A stretch of 53,982 bases of DNA from Chloroflexi bacterium OLB14 (GCA_001567105.1 LMZR01000035.1:1-53982); one strand, 5' to 3'; positions 35,461 to 45,762 are shown, counted from the first letter of the stretch. Made by a program: numbers and translations. Notes: generated from the letters alone by a model not told the origin.

Positions 35461-36836
35461 AATTCTTTCAACAACTCTCCATTCATCTTATCTGCATCAC
35501 CAGCGGATAAGACAAGCAACACATCATTTGGTTTTAGATTTTCTACTAAATATTTTTTCGTTTCATCTAGCGAACCTGTATAACGTGCGGAAGCATGAGG
35601 CATCAGCGAAACGACTTCAGCAGATGAAAAATCCTGTTGAGGCTCGCGTGAGGCGTAGATTTCTGTCACCAACACTTCATCTGCATCTGTAAATGCTTTA
35701 GCAAAATCCATCATCAAAGTTTTTGTTCTGGAATATGTATGTGGTTGCCAAACAGCAACAATGCGCGAGGTTGGATAACGCGCCTTAGCACCTGCTAAGG
35801 TAGCGCGAATTTCAGTGGGGTGATGAGCATAATCATCAATCAATATTACGCCGTTCTTTTCACCACGAATTTCAAAACGCCTGCCTGTACCTGTAAATTC
35901 GCTCAATGCTTTGGCGGCTTCATCAAGTGGGAGACCAAGCATTGCCGCAACAGATAACGCCGCAAGTGCATTTTTGACATTGTGCTCTCCAGGTACTTGA
36001 AGTGAAACGTTCATATTGGTAGATAAATCAAGGTTTGTATTTGCAATAAAATCAAAGCCACCGCGCGTGTTTGCTTTGACAGAACGTGCTTGCATCCATT
36101 GCGGGCTGTTTATGGTCTTTTCACTTTGCAAGCTATAAGATAAAACGTTCAAGCCTTTTCTGCGGGCATGGCTTAACAAAGAAACTGCGCCTTCGTCTTC
36201 TGCGCAGGCAATGAATATGCCATCGCTCGGAAGTAACTCTACAAATTTTTGAAATGCTGAAAGCATATCCTCATACTTTGGAAAAAAATCTGGGTGGTCA
36301 TGTTCTAAATTTGTAACAACTGCAATTTGTGGCTTCAAACCTAAAAACATATTATCGTACTCATCTGCTTCAATAACAAAGGTATCACCACTGCCAGCAT
36401 GTGCATTAACTTTCAAATTATTCATAGTGCTACCTACAATGAAAGATGGATCACGTTGTAAGGCGTGTAACATCCAAGCAATCATGGCGGTGGTTGTAGT
36501 TTTCCCGTGTGTACCTGCTACTGCGATGCCAGTTTTTCTCTCCATTAATTGACCAAGAAAATCTGAGCGTTTATACACTGGGATGCCTGCCTTTTTCGCC
36601 GCTTCAACTTCGGGGTTGTTTGGTTTTATGGCAGACGACATGATTACCATTTCAGCATTGGCGATGTTACGTGGGTGATGCCCAATAAATACTGTTACGC
36701 CTTCATGCTGTAAATCTACAACAAATTGACTGGCGTTTTGATCTGAGCCTGTCACTTCGTAGCCACTTTCCTTTAATAAACGCGCGATGGCAGAAAGCCC
36801 TGAACCGCCAATGCCGATGAAGTGAACCCTAGTCAT
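35457..36836 (-). CDS. murC: UDP-N-acetylmuramate--L-alanine ligase
   Basis: ATP-dependent ligase adding the first amino acid to UDP-MurNAc. In 459 residues it has the N-terminal nucleotide fold VHFIGIGGSGLSAIARLL, the P-loop AVAGTHGKTTTTAMIAWML, the substrate motif EADEYDNMF, TNLEHDHPD and the C-terminal DDYAHHPTEIRATL. Family length is normal. It follows cvpA by 18 bases. Confidence 0.97.
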   Translation of the reverse strand: MTRVHFIGIGGSGLSAIARLLKESGYEVTGSDQNASQFVVDLQHEGVTVFIGHHPRNIANAEMVIMSSAIKPNNPEVEAAKKAGIPVYKRSDFLGQLMERKTGIAVAGTHGKTTTTAMIAWMLHALQRDPSFIVGSTMNNLKVNAHAGSGDTFVIEADEYDNMFLGLKPQIAVVTNLEHDHPDFFPKYEDMLSAFQKFVELLPSDGIFIACAEDEGAVSLLSHARRKGLNVLSYSLQSEKTINSPQWMQARSVKANTRGGFDFIANTNLDLSTNMNVSLQVPGEHNVKNALAALSVAAMLGLPLDEAAKALSEFTGTGRRFEIRGEKNGVILIDDYAHHPTEIRATLAGAKARYPTSRIVAVWQPHTYSRTKTLMMDFAKAFTDADEVLVTEIYASREPQQDFSSAEVVSLMPHASARYTGSLDETKKYLVENLKPNDVLLVLSAGDADKMNGELLKEL

Positions 36837-36854
36837 AGTTAAATAGTTACCTAA

Positions 36855-37391
36855 TTAGATGTAAACCACAATAATAAATATTAAAATAACAATAACAACG
36901 AAGTAAATGCTTGGTTCGCCTAAAAAGCGTGGAGGCATAATCGCCATCATTCTTTCTACTGCTTCAACAATTTGAGCGTTATTGGTTGCCGCCGCACTAC
37001 TAAGGACATTGGGGTATGGATAATTCGCTACGTGGTTGTAATATAAAACTGTGCCTGCAATCAAATAGCCATTTACTCCGCCCAAAACCGCCCCGAATAA
37101 ACTATCTTGTAATTTTTCGCGATTGGCTTTGGGTGCAAAACGAGAGACGTTGACAGTTTGATAACCAAAGTACACTAAAGCTGTTAGGATGATAATTCGC
37201 GTCCAAAAGACGGACGTGCTGGCTTTGTCTAAATCTCTTACAAGTGGAATATATTTTTCTAGCAATAAGTTAACTGCCAAAGAGGTGACTACGCTGAAAA
37301 TCACTAGCAGTTCTTTTGCCCAGCCGCGCATGGCACCGATAACAGCGAAGAGGATGACATACATCCAAAAGATATAAACTATACTCATCAT
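36855..37391 (-). CDS. CvpA-family membrane protein
   Basis: A 178-residue protein with four or five predicted helices and the family-like AVIGAMRGWAKELLVIFSVV near the start and LFGAVLGGVNGYLIAGTVLYY in the middle. CvpA relatives are known for colicin V production and envelope homeostasis. It overlaps the murG stop by four bases (ATGA) and precedes murC, so it is embedded in the dcw operon. A wall-linked role is suggested by that position. Confidence 0.75.
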   Translation of the reverse strand: MMSIVYIFWMYVILFAVIGAMRGWAKELLVIFSVVTSLAVNLLLEKYIPLVRDLDKASTSVFWTRIIILTALVYFGYQTVNVSRFAPKANREKLQDSLFGAVLGGVNGYLIAGTVLYYNHVANYPYPNVLSSAAATNNAQIVEAVERMMAIMPPRFLGEPSIYFVVIVILIFIIVVYI

Positions 37392-38488
37392 AGAGGGTGT
37401 GCTCCTGCCAGTTCAACCAACTGGCTGGCGATTAAGTCTGCCGCATTGGGGTTTGATAATGTTTGCATTGCGCCTTTCATTTGATTACGTTTGCTTTCAT
37501 GTAGAAGTATATCTTTTATTACGGTTAATAATTCATTTTGTAGCAATTCATCTGGCAAAATGACGGCGGCATTATGTTTTACTAGGTAGTCGGCGTTGAT
37601 TTTTTGATAGCGCCAAGCATACGGGTAAGGCACTAGAATAGCAGGCAATGCAAAAAGTGGATATTCACCTAAAGTTGAAGCACCCGCACGAGATAACACT
37701 AAATCGGCACAAGCCAAAGCAGCGCCCATATCGTGTAAATAGGGCATGGCGTGATAGCGTTTTTTCAGTTCATTAGGTAAAGAAGTTTGAGTTGTTTTTT
37801 CTATCACTTCGTAATCTGTCTCGCCTGTGATGTGAATCACTTGGGCAAATTCGAGAATGTGCTTTAAGTGCTTGATGAGGGCTGTGTTAATGGAGCGTGC
37901 GCCTTTGCTACCGCCTGTCACTAACAGCACTGGTTTTGTAGAATCAAGTTTGAGATGAGATAAGGCTGAGGTGCGAGACCAAGTTGAAAGTCCAGCACGA
38001 AGCGGGTAGCCTGTAGTGACCAAGTTCTTTGAGGAGGAAAAGTATTGGCGTGAGTCATCTACTGTTAATGTAATCACATCTGCAAAACGAGATAAAAATT
38101 TTAATGCTAAACCTGGTTCAATATCTGGCACGTATAAAAGAATCGGAATCTTTCTGCCAGCCAAAGCCATAGGTGCGGCGACATAACCACCAGTGAAAAA
38201 TAAAACATCAGGCTTGAATTCTTTTAATATTTTTTTTGATTCGTTGACACCACGAATCAATTTGAAAATATTTTTTGGTAAAGTACGCAAGCCAACACCA
38301 TGCACACCTGCGGCAGGAATGGCGCGATATGAAATACCAGCACGTTTTACAAGTGCTTCTTCCATGCCGCCTTCACCACCAACCCAAAGTGTTTGCATGT
38401 TTGTGTGTTTATTTTTTAGCGTTTCGTAAACGGACAGCGCGGGGTACACCCCTCCGCCCGTTCCACCAGCGCAAATCAGAAGTCGCAC
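37388..38488 (-). CDS. murG: Lipid II synthase MurG
   Basis: Transfers N-acetylglucosamine to lipid I at the membrane surface. The start chosen is GTG 38488, eight bases after GGAG, giving 366 residues beginning VRLLICAGGTGGGVYPALSV. The longer frame from 38572 adds residues not expected in the family. The donor-binding region is LLVTGGSKGARSINTAL, and ADLVLSRAGASTLGEYPLF matches the UDP-GlcNAc motif. It overlaps the end of ftsW by 80 bases, longer than usual. Confidence 0.95.
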   Translation of the reverse strand: MRLLICAGGTGGGVYPALSVYETLKNKHTNMQTLWVGGEGGMEEALVKRAGISYRAIPAAGVHGVGLRTLPKNIFKLIRGVNESKKILKEFKPDVLFFTGGYVAAPMALAGRKIPILLYVPDIEPGLALKFLSRFADVITLTVDDSRQYFSSSKNLVTTGYPLRAGLSTWSRTSALSHLKLDSTKPVLLVTGGSKGARSINTALIKHLKHILEFAQVIHITGETDYEVIEKTTQTSLPNELKKRYHAMPYLHDMGAALACADLVLSRAGASTLGEYPLFALPAILVPYPYAWRYQKINADYLVKHNAAVILPDELLQNELLTVIKDILLHESKRNQMKGAMQTLSNPNAADLIASQLVELAGAHPL

Positions 38489-39647
38489 TATGTGTTCTCC
38501 ATTCTTCATCTGATGTTCGTGTTGTAATACTTGCCTGACGTGAAATATTAAATAAAATTCCAATAGCGGCAAGGGTGGTAATTAAATTTGAACCGCCTGA
38601 ACTAATAAATGGTAAAGCATTACCAGCAAACGGTAATAAACCAACCATAACTGCCATGTTGATTAATGCTTCGATGCCAATCCATAGCACTAAGCCACTG
38701 GCAAGTAATGTGCCAAGCATATCAGCGCGCGCGCGTGCAATTACAAATCCACGCCAGACGAATAAAGCATATAAAGTAATTAATCCAACTGCACCAAACC
38801 AACCCAGTTCTTCTACGACAACTGCAAAGATACTATCGGTTGGCGGGACGGGTAAGCCTGTGACTTTGGATAATGATTTTCCGATGCCAACTCCAAACCA
38901 ACCGCCATTGACGATGGCTTCAAATGAGCGACGAACATGATACGAAGCTTGAAGCGGGTCTTTAATCCCAGCCACGAAATCGGCGACACGTTCTTGCCCT
39001 GTTAAACTAATAGAAGCGACTAACCATGCTGCGGCGAAAGCAATTAATAGCAATACGCCAATTTGTTTCAAGTCGCCGCCTGCCAAGAAGAATAATAAAC
39101 CTCCTAACAATAAGACAGTGGCGGCGGCACTTAAATCTGGTTGTTGATAAATTAAACCACCAACAATACCTAAAATAACGCCAAGTGGAATTAATCCTAA
39201 AGAAATATCTTGTAGCAATTCTCGTTTGGCATATAACCAAACTGCTAGATATAAAATTGAAACTAATTTCGCTAATTCAGAAGGTTGTACTGAGCCTGAA
39301 AAAATAGCGCGTTTGGCATTGAAGCGGATTTCACTCATCAACAATACTGTGATTAACATCAGTATGGTAAATGCCATTGCAGGTACAACCCACTTGCGCC
39401 AGTGGTGATAGTCAAAGAAGGCTAAAAACAATGCGGCTATAGAGCCTATGCCTAACCACATGAGTTGGCGATTAAACATATACATGGCATCACCATCGTA
39501 AGCAGCAAATGAAAAATCCCATGATGCTGAATACAACATCACTAAACCAAATACAATCAATGCCACTACTACCACGAATAAGGGCATATCAAACCCGCGT
39601 GCAAAACGGGCAGGGGTATGTTCTTTTACGAAAGTTCCAACACCCAT
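38409..39647 (-). CDS. ftsW: Peptidoglycan polymerase FtsW
   Basis: SEDS-family glycosyltransferase that polymerises lipid II at the septum. The 412-residue product has ten predicted helices, VMLYSASWDFSF near the start, a long external loop with GGWFGVGIGKSL and PTDSIFAVVVEELGWFGAV, and LPFISSGGSNLITTLAAIGIL at the end of the core. The last 40 residues (from ISRQASITTRTSDEEW) overlap murG by 80 bases. That tail is basic and low in hydrophobicity. An undetected frameshift near 38495 could have removed an earlier stop. Confidence 0.95.
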   Translation of the reverse strand: MGVGTFVKEHTPARFARGFDMPLFVVVVALIVFGLVMLYSASWDFSFAAYDGDAMYMFNRQLMWLGIGSIAALFLAFFDYHHWRKWVVPAMAFTILMLITVLLMSEIRFNAKRAIFSGSVQPSELAKLVSILYLAVWLYAKRELLQDISLGLIPLGVILGIVGGLIYQQPDLSAAATVLLLGGLLFFLAGGDLKQIGVLLLIAFAAAWLVASISLTGQERVADFVAGIKDPLQASYHVRRSFEAIVNGGWFGVGIGKSLSKVTGLPVPPTDSIFAVVVEELGWFGAVGLITLYALFVWRGFVIARARADMLGTLLASGLVLWIGIEALINMAVMVGLLPFAGNALPFISSGGSNLITTLAAIGILFNISRQASITTRTSDEEWRTHSATSDLRWWNGRRGVPRAVRLRNAKK

Positions 39648-41039
39648 GTTTTAAACCTTTCTCCTCGTTCGGCGAAATCTGCAAATTCATCAAAGCTGGT
39701 GCAACCTGGTGATAACAAAACTACAGAACCCGATTGTGCTACCTGCGCCGCAGATTGAACTGCTTCTTTCAAGTTTTTTACTAGCTGAAGATGAACGCCT
39801 CTACCTATCGTGATGCTTGATACTACATCTTCAATCATCTCGCCTGCTTCACCAAAGGCAATGACATGTTCTACGCGTTCGTGAATCAATTTGGCTAAAT
39901 CATTCCACGGCAATTTTTTATCTCGCCCGCCAAGCAATAAAACGATTGGTTCACTAAAGGAATTAATAGCCGCCATGCTTCGTTCAGGTGCAGTAGCGAT
40001 AGAATCGTTATACCAACGCACGCCTTTTAACTCACGCACAAGTTCTAAGCGATGAGCAACACCGTGGAAGTTTGTTATTACCTGCGCCATAGACTCTATT
40101 GAAAAGCCTGAGGCGTATCCGATGGTTAATGCGGCGAGTACGTTGCGTACGTTATGGTCTCCGCGAATTTGGATTTTGTGACGAGGCATTACTTCGATAT
40201 TCTGTTTTCCATCTCGAATGTATAAAACATCGTCTTTTAGATAAGCACCGTTTAATTTTTTTTCTAATTCAGAAAAACTAAAGGTGAATAATTTGCCTTT
40301 TACTTTATCTTTCAAATCCCATGCAGCGAGATTATCTCTGCCTAAAATAGCAATGTCATCTTTCTTTTGAAAATCTAAAATGTGTGTTTTAGCATTGGTA
40401 TAGGCTTGCATGGTGCCGTGACGGTCTAAATGATTGGGTGTGATGTTAAGAATAGCGGCAATATTTGGCGAAATTGTCATTTGCTCTAATTGAAATGAGG
40501 AGAATTCCAACACGGCTAAATCATCAGGTTGCATTTCATCTACATAATTAATCAATGGGTCGCCGATATTTCCACCGACATATACACGGGGGCGGCGAAC
40601 TGTGAATAGTGAACTTTCTATATTCTGACCTCTATGATCTAGCTTTGCCATTTCGCCTACTAATGTGGTTGTAGTAGTTTTACCTGCCGAACCAGTAATG
40701 CCAATAGTTCTGCATGGAACCATTTGCATAAAAATTTGCGAATCGTTAGATACTGTAATTCCTCTTTTTATGGCTTCTTGCACAATGGGTAAATCTAATG
40801 GCACGCCGCCTGAAAGGCACAGCACATCCGTATCGTTTAATAAATCTAATGGATGTGAACCTGTCACCCATTTGACATTTGTATCTTTCAAATCAGCTTG
40901 AGCCTTTGACAATTCATCAGATGAGCGAGAATCATTCAAGGTCACGTTTGAGGCGTGACGAGAAAGCCAACGAGCCAAAGCAACACCTTGCCTGGCGGCT
41001 CCTAAAAATCAAAACGTTGATATTTTTCCAGTTTTTCAT
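39626..41039 (-). pseudogene. murD: UDP-MurNAc-alanine--D-glutamate ligase, frameshift near the start
   Basis: ATP-dependent ligase adding D-glutamate. The long intact frame begins at LARWLSRHASNVTLND and has the P-loop GITGSAGKTTTTTLVGEMA, EFSSFQLEQM and NITPNHLDRHGTMQAY. It lacks the first strand of the family. One base fewer in the A5 run at 41004-41008 joins MKNWKNINVLI (ATG 41039) to LGAARQGVALARWLSRHA, giving 470 residues with the G-x-A-x-x-G nucleotide fold. The gene is essential, so the shift is probably a sequencing artefact. Confidence 0.93.
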
Positions 41040-41074
41040 AATCAATTTGTCATACGTGACGGGGCATCACGTTC

Positions 41075-42073
41075 TTAAACTTGTGATAATCCAATACCAA
41101 TCAAGGCTGCCATTAACCCGATAAGCCAAAAACGTTGCACAACTTGCGTTTCACTCCAACCGAGTAATTCAAAATGATAATGAATGGGCGCCATTTTGAA
41201 AAAGCGTTTACCGCCAGTCCATTTGAAGTAAGCGATTTGAATGACATCGCTGACCATTTCAGCCAAGGGGATAATACCAATTACCAATAACATGGGCCAT
41301 TGCCCTGTCATCAATGCCACAACTGCCAACACTGCTCCTAAAGGTAATGAACCTGTATCACCCATAAATAATTGAGCAGGATGTACGTTGAACCAAAGAA
41401 AGCCAAACAAAGCGCCCACTAAAATAAAGCAAAAACGAGCAAGGTACACTTGTTCTTGCATGAGGGCAATACCGCCAAATGCCGCAATGGCTGTTGCCGC
41501 AATTAAACCTGCCAAGCCGTCTAAGCCATCGGTAAAGTTCATGGCATTGGATTCAGCAACAATGATAAACGCCGCAATGGGCACATACCACACACCAATT
41601 TCAATTTCAAAGAAGAAGCCCGGCAAATACATATCTGGGGCATCAATTACATATTTCAAAACATAAGCAACGACTAAGGCTAAAATTAATTGGAAGAGGA
41701 ATTTTGTCCTAGCTCTCATGCCATCGCCTTTGCGTTTGCCATGAATACCTTCCCAATCATCCACTGCACCGAGAATAGCATAAGCAACCATCACTGCCAT
41801 TGGTAATAAAATAGATGGACCTACCACGCTACTTGTCAAACCAATTAGCCCAGCGGCATTTAGCAAGCCACTAAATAATAAAACTGGCAAAATAAACAAA
41901 ATGCCGCCCATAGTTGGTGTGCCCATCTTGACGCCATGCGAGCCAGGTTCTTCCACGCGGATAATTTTTCCGATTTTGAAATGGCGCAAAATGCGCAATA
42001 ACGGCTCACCCCAAATTGCTGTCATCACAAATGCTAAACCAGCCAAACTTAATGAAAGGGCAGTATCTCTCAC
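41075..42073 (-). CDS. mraY: Phospho-MurNAc-pentapeptide transferase MraY
   Basis: Membrane enzyme that makes lipid I from UDP-MurNAc-pentapeptide and undecaprenyl phosphate. Its 332 residues have ten helices, KMGTPTMGGILFILPV, the catalytic Asp region NAMNFTDGLDGLAGL, LFMGDTGSLPLGAVLA and the late PIHYHFELLGWSE. The start is GTG overlapping the murF stop (GTGA). Length is slightly short of the 360 of Escherichia coli but usual for other phyla. Confidence 0.96.
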   Translation of the reverse strand: MRDTALSLSLAGLAFVMTAIWGEPLLRILRHFKIGKIIRVEEPGSHGVKMGTPTMGGILFILPVLLFSGLLNAAGLIGLTSSVVGPSILLPMAVMVAYAILGAVDDWEGIHGKRKGDGMRARTKFLFQLILALVVAYVLKYVIDAPDMYLPGFFFEIEIGVWYVPIAAFIIVAESNAMNFTDGLDGLAGLIAATAIAAFGGIALMQEQVYLARFCFILVGALFGFLWFNVHPAQLFMGDTGSLPLGAVLAVVALMTGQWPMLLVIGIIPLAEMVSDVIQIAYFKWTGGKRFFKMAPIHYHFELLGWSETQVVQRFWLIGLMAALIGIGLSQV

Positions 42074-43485
42074 GAGCGAATCTCCAATGTGGCTGTAATT
42101 TTATCCATGCGTAAACCGCGTGAACCTTTGATTAATACGGCATCGGCTGAAGTTAAATTTTTACTGAGCCAATCTACTATCGCCTCAGAGGATTCGAACT
42201 CAAAAATATTTGCAGATTTCAAGCCCGCTTTACGCGCCGCCTCTGCTATGATTTTTGCTCGGTTGCCAAATGTCAACAGTATTTTAGCTACTTGAGCAAC
42301 ACGCATCCCAACTAATTCATGCCCTTGTCTTTCATAGGGACCGAGTTCGAGCATATCACCTAACACTGCTATTTTTCTACCATCTAACTCATCCAACAAA
42401 TTTAATGCGGCTAGCATAGATTCTGGTGAGGCGTTATAGGTGTCATCTAATATCAATGCACCGATGTTACTGCGTACAACAGCAAGGCGTAATTGCGTAT
42501 GCCCATAAGACAAGCCTTCTAAAATTTCTTGCCAAGTTAAGCCATCGTTTAAGCCAACTGCGGCGGCACGTAAAGCCGTGTGAACAGAATGACGACCAAT
42601 TAATGGCACGCGTGTATGCAAAATTTCTTTTTTATAATGAAAGCGAAAACGGATGCCATCTAAACCTAAGCCTTCAATTTCATCTGCCCATAAATCGGCT
42701 TCGGGAGATAAACCATAAAAGAAAACTTTGGCTTTGGTTTTTTCTTCCATTTTACGCACATAAGGATCATCAAAATTTAATATCGCTACGCCATCGGCAG
42801 GCAGTGCTTGAGGTAATTCACTTTTACCTTTGAAGATGGCTTCTTGTGAGCCTGCTCGTTCTGCATGGACTGTACCTACATTTGAAACAACGCCAATTTG
42901 TGGCAAGGCAATATCACATAAAAATTGAATTTCGCCTGGTACAAAAAATCCCATTTCTAGCACGGCACGTTCGTAGCCAGAGCTTAATTTCAAAATAGTT
43001 AATGGCAAACCAATTTCATTATTCAAATTACCCGGGCTTTTGAGTGTGCGATATTTTACGCTTAGGACTTCGGCAACCATTTCTTTGGTGGTAGATTTTC
43101 CAACACTGCCTGTAATACCGATTACTTTCAAATTTAATTTTCGCCTCCAGAAGCGGGCGATTTGTTGCAAGGCAGAGAGTGTATTATCTACTCGCAAGCA
43201 TAAAGGGGAATCAAACTGAAAGTTAGCATCAATTTGAAAATCAGCACGCAGGTCGAGGGTCAAGAAAGAGGCGTTTACGTCTTTTTGAATTAAAGCAAAA
43301 GATGCCCCCCGCTTGAATGCTTCTTCAATAAAATCATGTCCATCAACATTTTCGCCGGGCATAGCTACGAACAATGAACCCGGTATTACTTGACGTGAAT
43401 CAATTGCCGCGTCGGTGATGATAGCGTTGGCATTCGCTGGGCGAACTGTGGTTAGGGCTTCCAGAACATCGGCAAGAGTGAGCAT
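42070..43485 (-). CDS. murF: UDP-MurNAc-tripeptide--D-Ala-D-Ala ligase
   Basis: ATP-dependent ligase adding D-Ala-D-Ala to complete the pentapeptide. Its 471 residues include the P-loop VIGITGSVGKSTTKEMVAEV, SPGNLNNEIGLPLTIL, NVGTVHAERAGS, the C-terminal DDTYNASPESMLAALNLL and AVLGDMLELGPYERQGHEL. It follows ftsI by one base, exactly where murE normally lies upstream of murF; no murE is present. Confidence 0.96.
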   Translation of the reverse strand: MLTLADVLEALTTVRPANANAIITDAAIDSRQVIPGSLFVAMPGENVDGHDFIEEAFKRGASFALIQKDVNASFLTLDLRADFQIDANFQFDSPLCLRVDNTLSALQQIARFWRRKLNLKVIGITGSVGKSTTKEMVAEVLSVKYRTLKSPGNLNNEIGLPLTILKLSSGYERAVLEMGFFVPGEIQFLCDIALPQIGVVSNVGTVHAERAGSQEAIFKGKSELPQALPADGVAILNFDDPYVRKMEEKTKAKVFFYGLSPEADLWADEIEGLGLDGIRFRFHYKKEILHTRVPLIGRHSVHTALRAAAVGLNDGLTWQEILEGLSYGHTQLRLAVVRSNIGALILDDTYNASPESMLAALNLLDELDGRKIAVLGDMLELGPYERQGHELVGMRVAQVAKILLTFGNRAKIIAEAARKAGLKSANIFEFESSEAIVDWLSKNLTSADAVLIKGSRGLRMDKITATLEIRS

Positions 43486-43486
43486 G

Positions 43487-45235
43487 TTAGTGTGAGGCTG
43501 TTTGTTGACGAATAAAATCGGGCGGGATGTTTAACAAGATAACAGTTTTTTGAGCCATCTCTGAAAAAACTGGCGCGGCAGTATCGGCACCCCAAGGTGA
43601 AACACTGGGTCTTTCTAGCCAAACATAGATCATAAATTTGGGATCATCTATTGGACCCCAACCAATGAATGAAGCATTGGTTTGAGATTCATCATAAAAA
43701 CCATTTACAGGAATTTCGGCTGTGCCAGTTTTGCCAGCCACACGGTAGCCCGGCACTAGTGCCAATGAGGCTTCATCTTCTAATGAGATTGCTAACATTT
43801 CGGTGAGTGTGTTAGAAGTGTTAACCGAAATTGGTGAGCCAGCAAATTGAGCAGGCACATTGTATTGACGGCCATCTCGCAACATGGCGTATAAAATATG
43901 CGGTGTTACCATGCGACCATCATTTGCAACTGCTGAAGTTGCAGCTAACATTTGAATAGGTGTAACTGAAATACCTTGACCAAATGAATTGGTGCCCAAA
44001 TCTACTGGGTACCAGTCCGCATCACCTGGGACTTTGAGCCTGCCTTGTGATTCTCCAGCCAAGTCAATGCCTGTTAGGTGACCAAAACCAAATGCATCCA
44101 TGTAATTATAAAAATTTGTGGCGCCCATTTGTGTAGCAAGATTGACCATACATACATTCAATGAATGTTGTAAACATCCAACCATGTTTTGCACACCCCA
44201 GGGGTTTCTGTCCCAATTTTGAATAGTTACACCACCAATCAATACTGAGCCTGTATCCAAATAGGTAGTATTTGGTGTGACAATGTTTGTATCTAAAGCT
44301 GCTGCCATGGTTAATATTTTTACAACTGAGCCTGGCTCGTATGTTTTTGAAATGGCGGGGTTAAAGTCTGTGGCGTTGCTGTAGATAGAATCGTAATTCC
44401 AAAATTCATTCAAATTCATGCGTTTGGATGTTGCCATTGCCAGCAGTTCACCTGTTTGTGGGTCCATTACTACAATTACACCGTTTTGTGCGCCATATTC
44501 AAGTAAAGCATTATCTAAAATATCTTCGGCGGCAGATTGCAAATCACGGTTGATGGTGAGAATCATCGTAGTGCCATCTGGTATGTTGGGAATTTCGTAG
44601 GCTTTGTTGGGGTCAGTAGGAATTAGCACACTAACTGGATTGCCTGCTAGCAAGTTATCATAATTTTCTTCAATGCCAAAATAGCCTTTGCCTTCACGGC
44701 TCACAAATCCTAAAATATTTGAGGCTAAATCATTTTCTGGGTAACTACGTTGTGGATGTGCTTTAAATTGCAAGCCCGTTAAACCACCTAAGCCACCTGA
44801 GCCTGCTTGTTCTTGCAATGCACGTTTTAAGTCTTGTAAGTTCAATGCCTTTTGAGCATCTACATAATCTTCTAAAACAAGATATGAAATTCCATCAGGC
44901 GGATTTTGAATGACGCTCATCAACTGGTCATAATCTAAGCCTAATTCTCTACTCACTGCAAAGGCAATAGCATGAGCATCTACTACTGTGCTTAAATCTA
45001 CCCCAACTTCATAAACAGTTTTTTGCCCTGCTAACAAGCGACCGTTACGGTCATAAATTTCGCCACGATTTGGATAAAACGTTTTCCACTCATATGCATA
45101 ATTCTCGGCTTGTTGACGGAATATAGCGGCTTCAGGGCTGTTTTGAATGCGCGTCATTTGCACAACAATGGCTAGCGCGATGAGGAGCATCACACCAGCC
45201 AATACGTGACTTCGTTGCGCATATTGTTGTCTCAT
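43487..45235 (-). CDS. ftsI: Division penicillin-binding protein (FtsI/PBP2-like)
   Basis: Class B transpeptidase crosslinking septal peptidoglycan. In 582 residues it has an N-terminal membrane helix (11-29), the dimerisation domain with RGEIYDRNGRLLA at about 57-69, and the transpeptidase. The active-site motifs are S303-V-V-K306 (EPGSVVKI), S358-L-N360 and K502-T-G-T505. No PASTA repeats follow. It overlaps the ftsL stop by four bases (ATGA). Confidence 0.96.
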   Translation of the reverse strand: MRQQYAQRSHVLAGVMLLIALAIVVQMTRIQNSPEAAIFRQQAENYAYEWKTFYPNRGEIYDRNGRLLAGQKTVYEVGVDLSTVVDAHAIAFAVSRELGLDYDQLMSVIQNPPDGISYLVLEDYVDAQKALNLQDLKRALQEQAGSGGLGGLTGLQFKAHPQRSYPENDLASNILGFVSREGKGYFGIEENYDNLLAGNPVSVLIPTDPNKAYEIPNIPDGTTMILTINRDLQSAAEDILDNALLEYGAQNGVIVVMDPQTGELLAMATSKRMNLNEFWNYDSIYSNATDFNPAISKTYEPGSVVKILTMAAALDTNIVTPNTTYLDTGSVLIGGVTIQNWDRNPWGVQNMVGCLQHSLNVCMVNLATQMGATNFYNYMDAFGFGHLTGIDLAGESQGRLKVPGDADWYPVDLGTNSFGQGISVTPIQMLAATSAVANDGRMVTPHILYAMLRDGRQYNVPAQFAGSPISVNTSNTLTEMLAISLEDEASLALVPGYRVAGKTGTAEIPVNGFYDESQTNASFIGWGPIDDPKFMIYVWLERPSVSPWGADTAAPVFSEMAQKTVILLNIPPDFIRQQTASH

Positions 45236-45702
45236 TGCTGTCTAGCCCTACGCGAAGTGGATATCGCTTCATCAAACCAATCTAATAACGATTGGTTATA
45301 TTCAGGTGGAATGGTTAAAGCACTAAGTTGTGGCGCTGTGGAAGAAGATAGGTCTACAACTGTAGGAGCGACATAGCCAGGTACAAGCAAATATTGTAAA
45401 TCTGTTGCTTCCACAGGGCGAAAGCCCAACTTACTCGCGCGGAACTCTAACGAAGCAGATGAGGTTAACAAAGCTAATTGTGTGTGCAAATCACTACTCA
45501 CCTGCTGACTTTCAGCAATCGAATTCATCAAATCTTGAATTTCACGCCCAGCAATGGCAGTGCGTGAAGTTACATTCAAATACAAACCTGCTACCATTGC
45601 CAACACCACCACAAACAACAAAGCGTTGCCGATCCATTGGCGTTGTACTCTCCAAGGGGCAACTCGATAAGCATGAATAAAATTGACATTTGGTATGTTC
45701 AT
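45232..45702 (-). CDS. ftsL: FtsL/DivIC-like division protein
   Basis: A 156-residue bitopic protein: a basic N-terminus (RVAPWRVQRQW), one helix (NALLFVVVLAMVAGLYL), then a coiled coil (REIQDLMNSIAESQQVSSD) and LEFRASKLGFRPVEATDL, the usual FtsL pattern of A-x-x-x-G-[FM]-x-P. The C-terminal 50 residues are an extension. Sequence identity to known FtsL is low, so the call leans on position between rsmH and ftsI. Confidence 0.85.
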   Translation of the reverse strand: MNIPNVNFIHAYRVAPWRVQRQWIGNALLFVVVLAMVAGLYLNVTSRTAIAGREIQDLMNSIAESQQVSSDLHTQLALLTSSASLEFRASKLGFRPVEATDLQYLLVPGYVAPTVVDLSSSTAPQLSALTIPPEYNQSLLDWFDEAISTSRRARQQ

Positions 45703-45710
45703 AGTTTTGT

Positions 45711-45762
45711 GTACAGCGAGATTTATCTCGCTTTTCCTTTGGCAACATAAATGTTGCGCTAC
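45711..45762. repeat. REP-like double hairpin supplying the rsmH stop codon
   Basis: AGCGAGAT/ATCTCGCT (45715-45732) and GCAACAT/ATGTTGC (45742-45757) hairpins are separated by nine bases, with GTAC at the left edge and CTAC at the right (45759-45762). The rsmH stop TAG (minus strand, 45761-45759) is part of the right GTAG head. The hairpin sequences differ from the 31746/35414 pair, so the architecture rather than the sequence is conserved. Confidence 0.75.
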
